Shown here: positions 62,111-64,000 of the stretch, piece after piece | Position numbering within the stretch: position 1 is the stretch's first letter | How the letters are laid out: each line of letters starts with the position of its first letter | Source: Catalimonadaceae bacterium JC749 | GTDB lineage: Bacteria; Bacteroidota; Bacteroidia; Cytophagales; Cyclobacteriaceae | Length of the DNA: 64,000 nt | Direction: 5' to 3' | Assembly: GCA_021730635.1 (NCBI GenBank) | Contig: JAJNNC010000013.1 | Coordinates: 1 to 64,000 of the forward strand | The notes under the pieces: model-generated | Databases searched by the model: none | The model's input: only the letters and a program-made list of their open reading frames with translations | What the model was told of the DNA's origin: nothing | Made by a program: the position numbers and the translations under genes

Positions 62111-63841
62111 ATGAAAAAGATTATTCATTATATTATACTAACCCTTCTGATCATTGTGAACAACAATTGCCAGGAGGTACTGGAAGTAAACCCGAAAGGG
62201 GTGCTTACCGAAGAACAATTGGCCGGACCTGACTATGTGGATGGTTTTGTCAATGCCGCCTATGCCTTTATGCCCCGCGCGCATGCTTTTGATACCATGA
62301 ACCCCTGGATTGCCAGTTTCCGTTCGGACGATGCCTATAAAGGTGGAGGTGGTTTAGATGACCAGACACCCTGGTACCAGATGGAAGTGTTTTCTCTGGT
62401 CAATGCCAATGTGGGCAACAACGATGGGGTTTGGTATAGCGGTTATCAAGGCATATCCCGGGTCAATACAGCCATCAATGCCATCAATAGGGTAGAAGAA
62501 GGAGAATATCCTGTGAAGACCCAGCGGCTGGCAGAAATGCGTTTTCTCAGAGGCTGGATTCACTTTAATCTGAAAAGAAGGTTTAAGTGGATTCCCTACA
62601 TCACGGAAGAGGACACGCCGGAAGATATCACTGAAATTTCCAACCATCCGGCAGAGGCTGCTAATGACCTGGGGCTCTGGCAAAAAATTTATGATGATTT
62701 CAAATTTGCTGCCGACAACCTGCCCGAAGTGCAGGAAGAAAAAGGAAGAGCTTCCAGGTTTGCTGCCGTAGCCTATATGGTAAAAACGCTGCTCTGGATG
62801 GCCTACGAACAGGACGACAGGCACCAGGTGGTGAACATCAATACGGAAAGATTGACAGAAGCGCTGACCCTGAGCGATCAGATAATCAACAGTGGCTTGT
62901 TCAGCCTGGCTCCTGATATTGCGCAGAACTTCATGTTAGAATATGATAATGCCTCTCCTGAATCCTTGTGGGAGTTGCAGTTTACCATTGATGACGGCAC
63001 CTCCCGTGGCAATCTGAACGAAGGCAACGGACTTACCGCCCCCTGGTGGAATCCTTACTTCAGCTGCTGCGACTTTCACAAAGCCAGTTATAACATGGTG
63101 AATGCCTTTAAGGTAGATGCCAACGGATTGCCAGAGTTTGAGACTTTCAATGATGAAGAAATCACGGATAAAGAGACTTATTTCAATAGCAATACCTGGG
63201 ACCCCAGACTGAACCATACCGTAGCGATTCCAGGGTATCCCTGGAAATACCAGACGGTATTGTATGATAGCGGCGGGTCCAGACAACCGGCTACCTATGG
63301 TTACATGCACTCCATGAAAGAGAATGTGCGTACCGATAGCCCCGGTCTGTTTGATGCTTTCTGGATGTTCAATTCTAAAAATCAGATTGAAGTACGCTAT
63401 GCGGAAGTATTGCTTTGGAAAGCAGAAATACTCATTCAGCTTGGCCGCCACATGGAGGCGCTGCCGCTGATCAATCAGATCAGGGAAAGGGCTGCCAACA
63501 GTACAGAAAAATTGAAGTTTCCGGACGGCAGCCCCTTGTTGAATTACCAGGTGGAACCTTATGTTGACGGTGTCAATTGTACCTGGGACCGGGATTTTGC
63601 ATGGAATGCTTTGATGTGGGAAAACCGGTTGGAAATGGCTATGGAAGGTCGACGTTTCTATGACCTGGTTCGGTGGGGCATTGCCGGTGAAGTGATGAAC
63701 GAATATTTTGCAAAGGAAAGCCAGCGGCGACAGTGGCTGGAAGTGGCTCGTTTTACCCCCGGAAGAGATGAATATCTACCCATTCCACAGGCACAGATCA
63801 ACTGGTCGCAAGGCGTGTATCAACAGAACCCTGGTTATTAA
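62111..63841 (+). CDS. RagB/SusD-family nutrient-binding lipoprotein
   Basis: Surface lipoprotein that caps SusC and captures the glycan, 576 residues. The signal peptide (KIIHYIILTLLIIVNNNC) ends with the acylated Cys at about residue 19, followed by QEVLEVNPKGVLTEEQL, the usual SusD start. TPR-type helices follow (RLAEMRFLRGWIHFNLKRRF), and the C-terminal RagB region shows IRERAAN, ENRLEMAMEGRRFYDLVRWGIAGEVM and YLPIPQAQI. The frame opens with GTG at 62102; the ATG at 62111 gives a better signal peptide. Confidence 0.95.
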   Translation: MKKIIHYIILTLLIIVNNNCQEVLEVNPKGVLTEEQLAGPDYVDGFVNAAYAFMPRAHAFDTMNPWIASFRSDDAYKGGGGLDDQTPWYQMEVFSLVNANVGNNDGVWYSGYQGISRVNTAINAINRVEEGEYPVKTQRLAEMRFLRGWIHFNLKRRFKWIPYITEEDTPEDITEISNHPAEAANDLGLWQKIYDDFKFAADNLPEVQEEKGRASRFAAVAYMVKTLLWMAYEQDDRHQVVNINTERLTEALTLSDQIINSGLFSLAPDIAQNFMLEYDNASPESLWELQFTIDDGTSRGNLNEGNGLTAPWWNPYFSCCDFHKASYNMVNAFKVDANGLPEFETFNDEEITDKETYFNSNTWDPRLNHTVAIPGYPWKYQTVLYDSGGSRQPATYGYMHSMKENVRTDSPGLFDAFWMFNSKNQIEVRYAEVLLWKAEILIQLGRHMEALPLINQIRERAANSTEKLKFPDGSPLLNYQVEPYVDGVNCTWDRDFAWNALMWENRLEMAMEGRRFYDLVRWGIAGEVMNEYFAKESQRRQWLEVARFTPGRDEYLPIPQAQINWSQGVYQQNPGY

Positions 63842-63865
63842 TGTAAATGCTAAAGAAGACAACCC

Positions 63866-64000
63866 ATGAAAAAATATATAGTATATCTTTCCATGATAAG
63901 CCTGTTGTATTGTACGGGCTGTTATAAAGATGAAATCATTGATGCAAAACCGGGCGAGCCCATTGATCCTGTTACCAACCTCAGTTATACGATTGCGGGT
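63866..64000 (+). CDS. Lipoprotein of the glycan locus (partial, runs off the window)
   Basis: Only the first 45 codons are present. They show a lipoprotein signal (MKKYIVYLSMISLLYCTGC) with Cys near residue 19, then an acidic linker and PVTNLSYTIAG, which could begin a fibronectin-III-like or SusE-type domain. It starts 24 bases after the SusD stop, the usual place for a surface glycan-binding protein. The rest lies outside the window. Confidence 0.7.
   Translation, partial: MKKYIVYLSMISLLYCTGCYKDEIIDAKPGEPIDPVTNLSYTIAG

Noticed and set aside
1-64000. Search for CRISPR arrays, tRNA or rRNA genes and prophage
   Set aside because: No regularly spaced repeats, cloverleaf sequences, rRNA segments or phage structural genes were recognised by eye. 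The S74 fibre protein is in a T9SS-type context, not a phage one.

Overview
The window comes from a member of the Bacteroidota, most likely an aerobic, surface-active Cytophagales. Three observations point there: SusC/SusD and other TonB-dependent receptors, a PorP/SprF protein with a gliding-type C-terminal sorting domain (type IX secretion), and many families largely confined to the phylum (DUF4301, DUF4202, FISUMP, DUF1593, GH97). Two promoters also resemble the Bacteroidota TTTG / TAnnTTTG pattern. No rRNA, tRNA, CRISPR array, prophage or intact insertion sequence was seen. The genus cannot be fixed from sequence reading alone.

Layout. 0-5.5 kb: a LacI-type regulator, a small DUF7009-like protein, and a minus-strand group of cytosolic sulfotransferase, MFS carrier and exported arylsulfate sulfotransferase-like protein. 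5.5-8.5 kb: gene-poor, with a dead Xre/MbcA-type antitoxin and a FISUMP lipoprotein. 8.5-19.2 kb: mscL, then a nitrite-assimilation block. This holds siroheme synthesis (cobA and a Met8/CysG-N-like enzyme) overlapping a DUF4202 gene, divergent from nirBD; a RibD-like reductase; an MscS channel; a NarX-like two-component pair; and mobA. 19-31 kb: housekeeping and envelope genes (Nramp-like carrier, DUF4301, PBP1A, a large zinc metalloprotease, a glycosyltransferase, a frameshifted outer-membrane protein, a LEA-2 protein). 31-39.4 kb: a lipase-like hydrolase, a TonB receptor, a calcineurin-type phosphoesterase, a glycerophosphodiesterase and GtrA. 39.4-49.8 kb: an AddB-like nuclease followed by a surface/secretion cluster (T9SS-sorted protein, PorP/SprF, PD40-OmpA-LysM protein, S74-chaperone fibre protein, beta-barrel).

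49.9-64 kb is a glycan utilisation locus that runs off the right edge. It contains a DUF1593 nucleoside-hydrolase-like protein, a LacI regulator, a FucI-fold isomerase, a DUF6786 lipoprotein, a GH97 glycosidase, SusC, SusD and a further lipoprotein. The same 14-bp LacI-type operator lies at the isomerase promoter and, as its exact reverse complement, at the susC promoter. Gene content suggests import of a glycan through SusCD, cleavage by GH97, anomer handling by DUF6786 and isomerisation of the released sugar, all under one LacI repressor. The substrate is unknown.

Most gene starts were chosen from signal peptides and domain edges, because ribosome binding sites are weak here as is usual in the phylum. 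Family names come from recognising motifs by eye; no database search was run.
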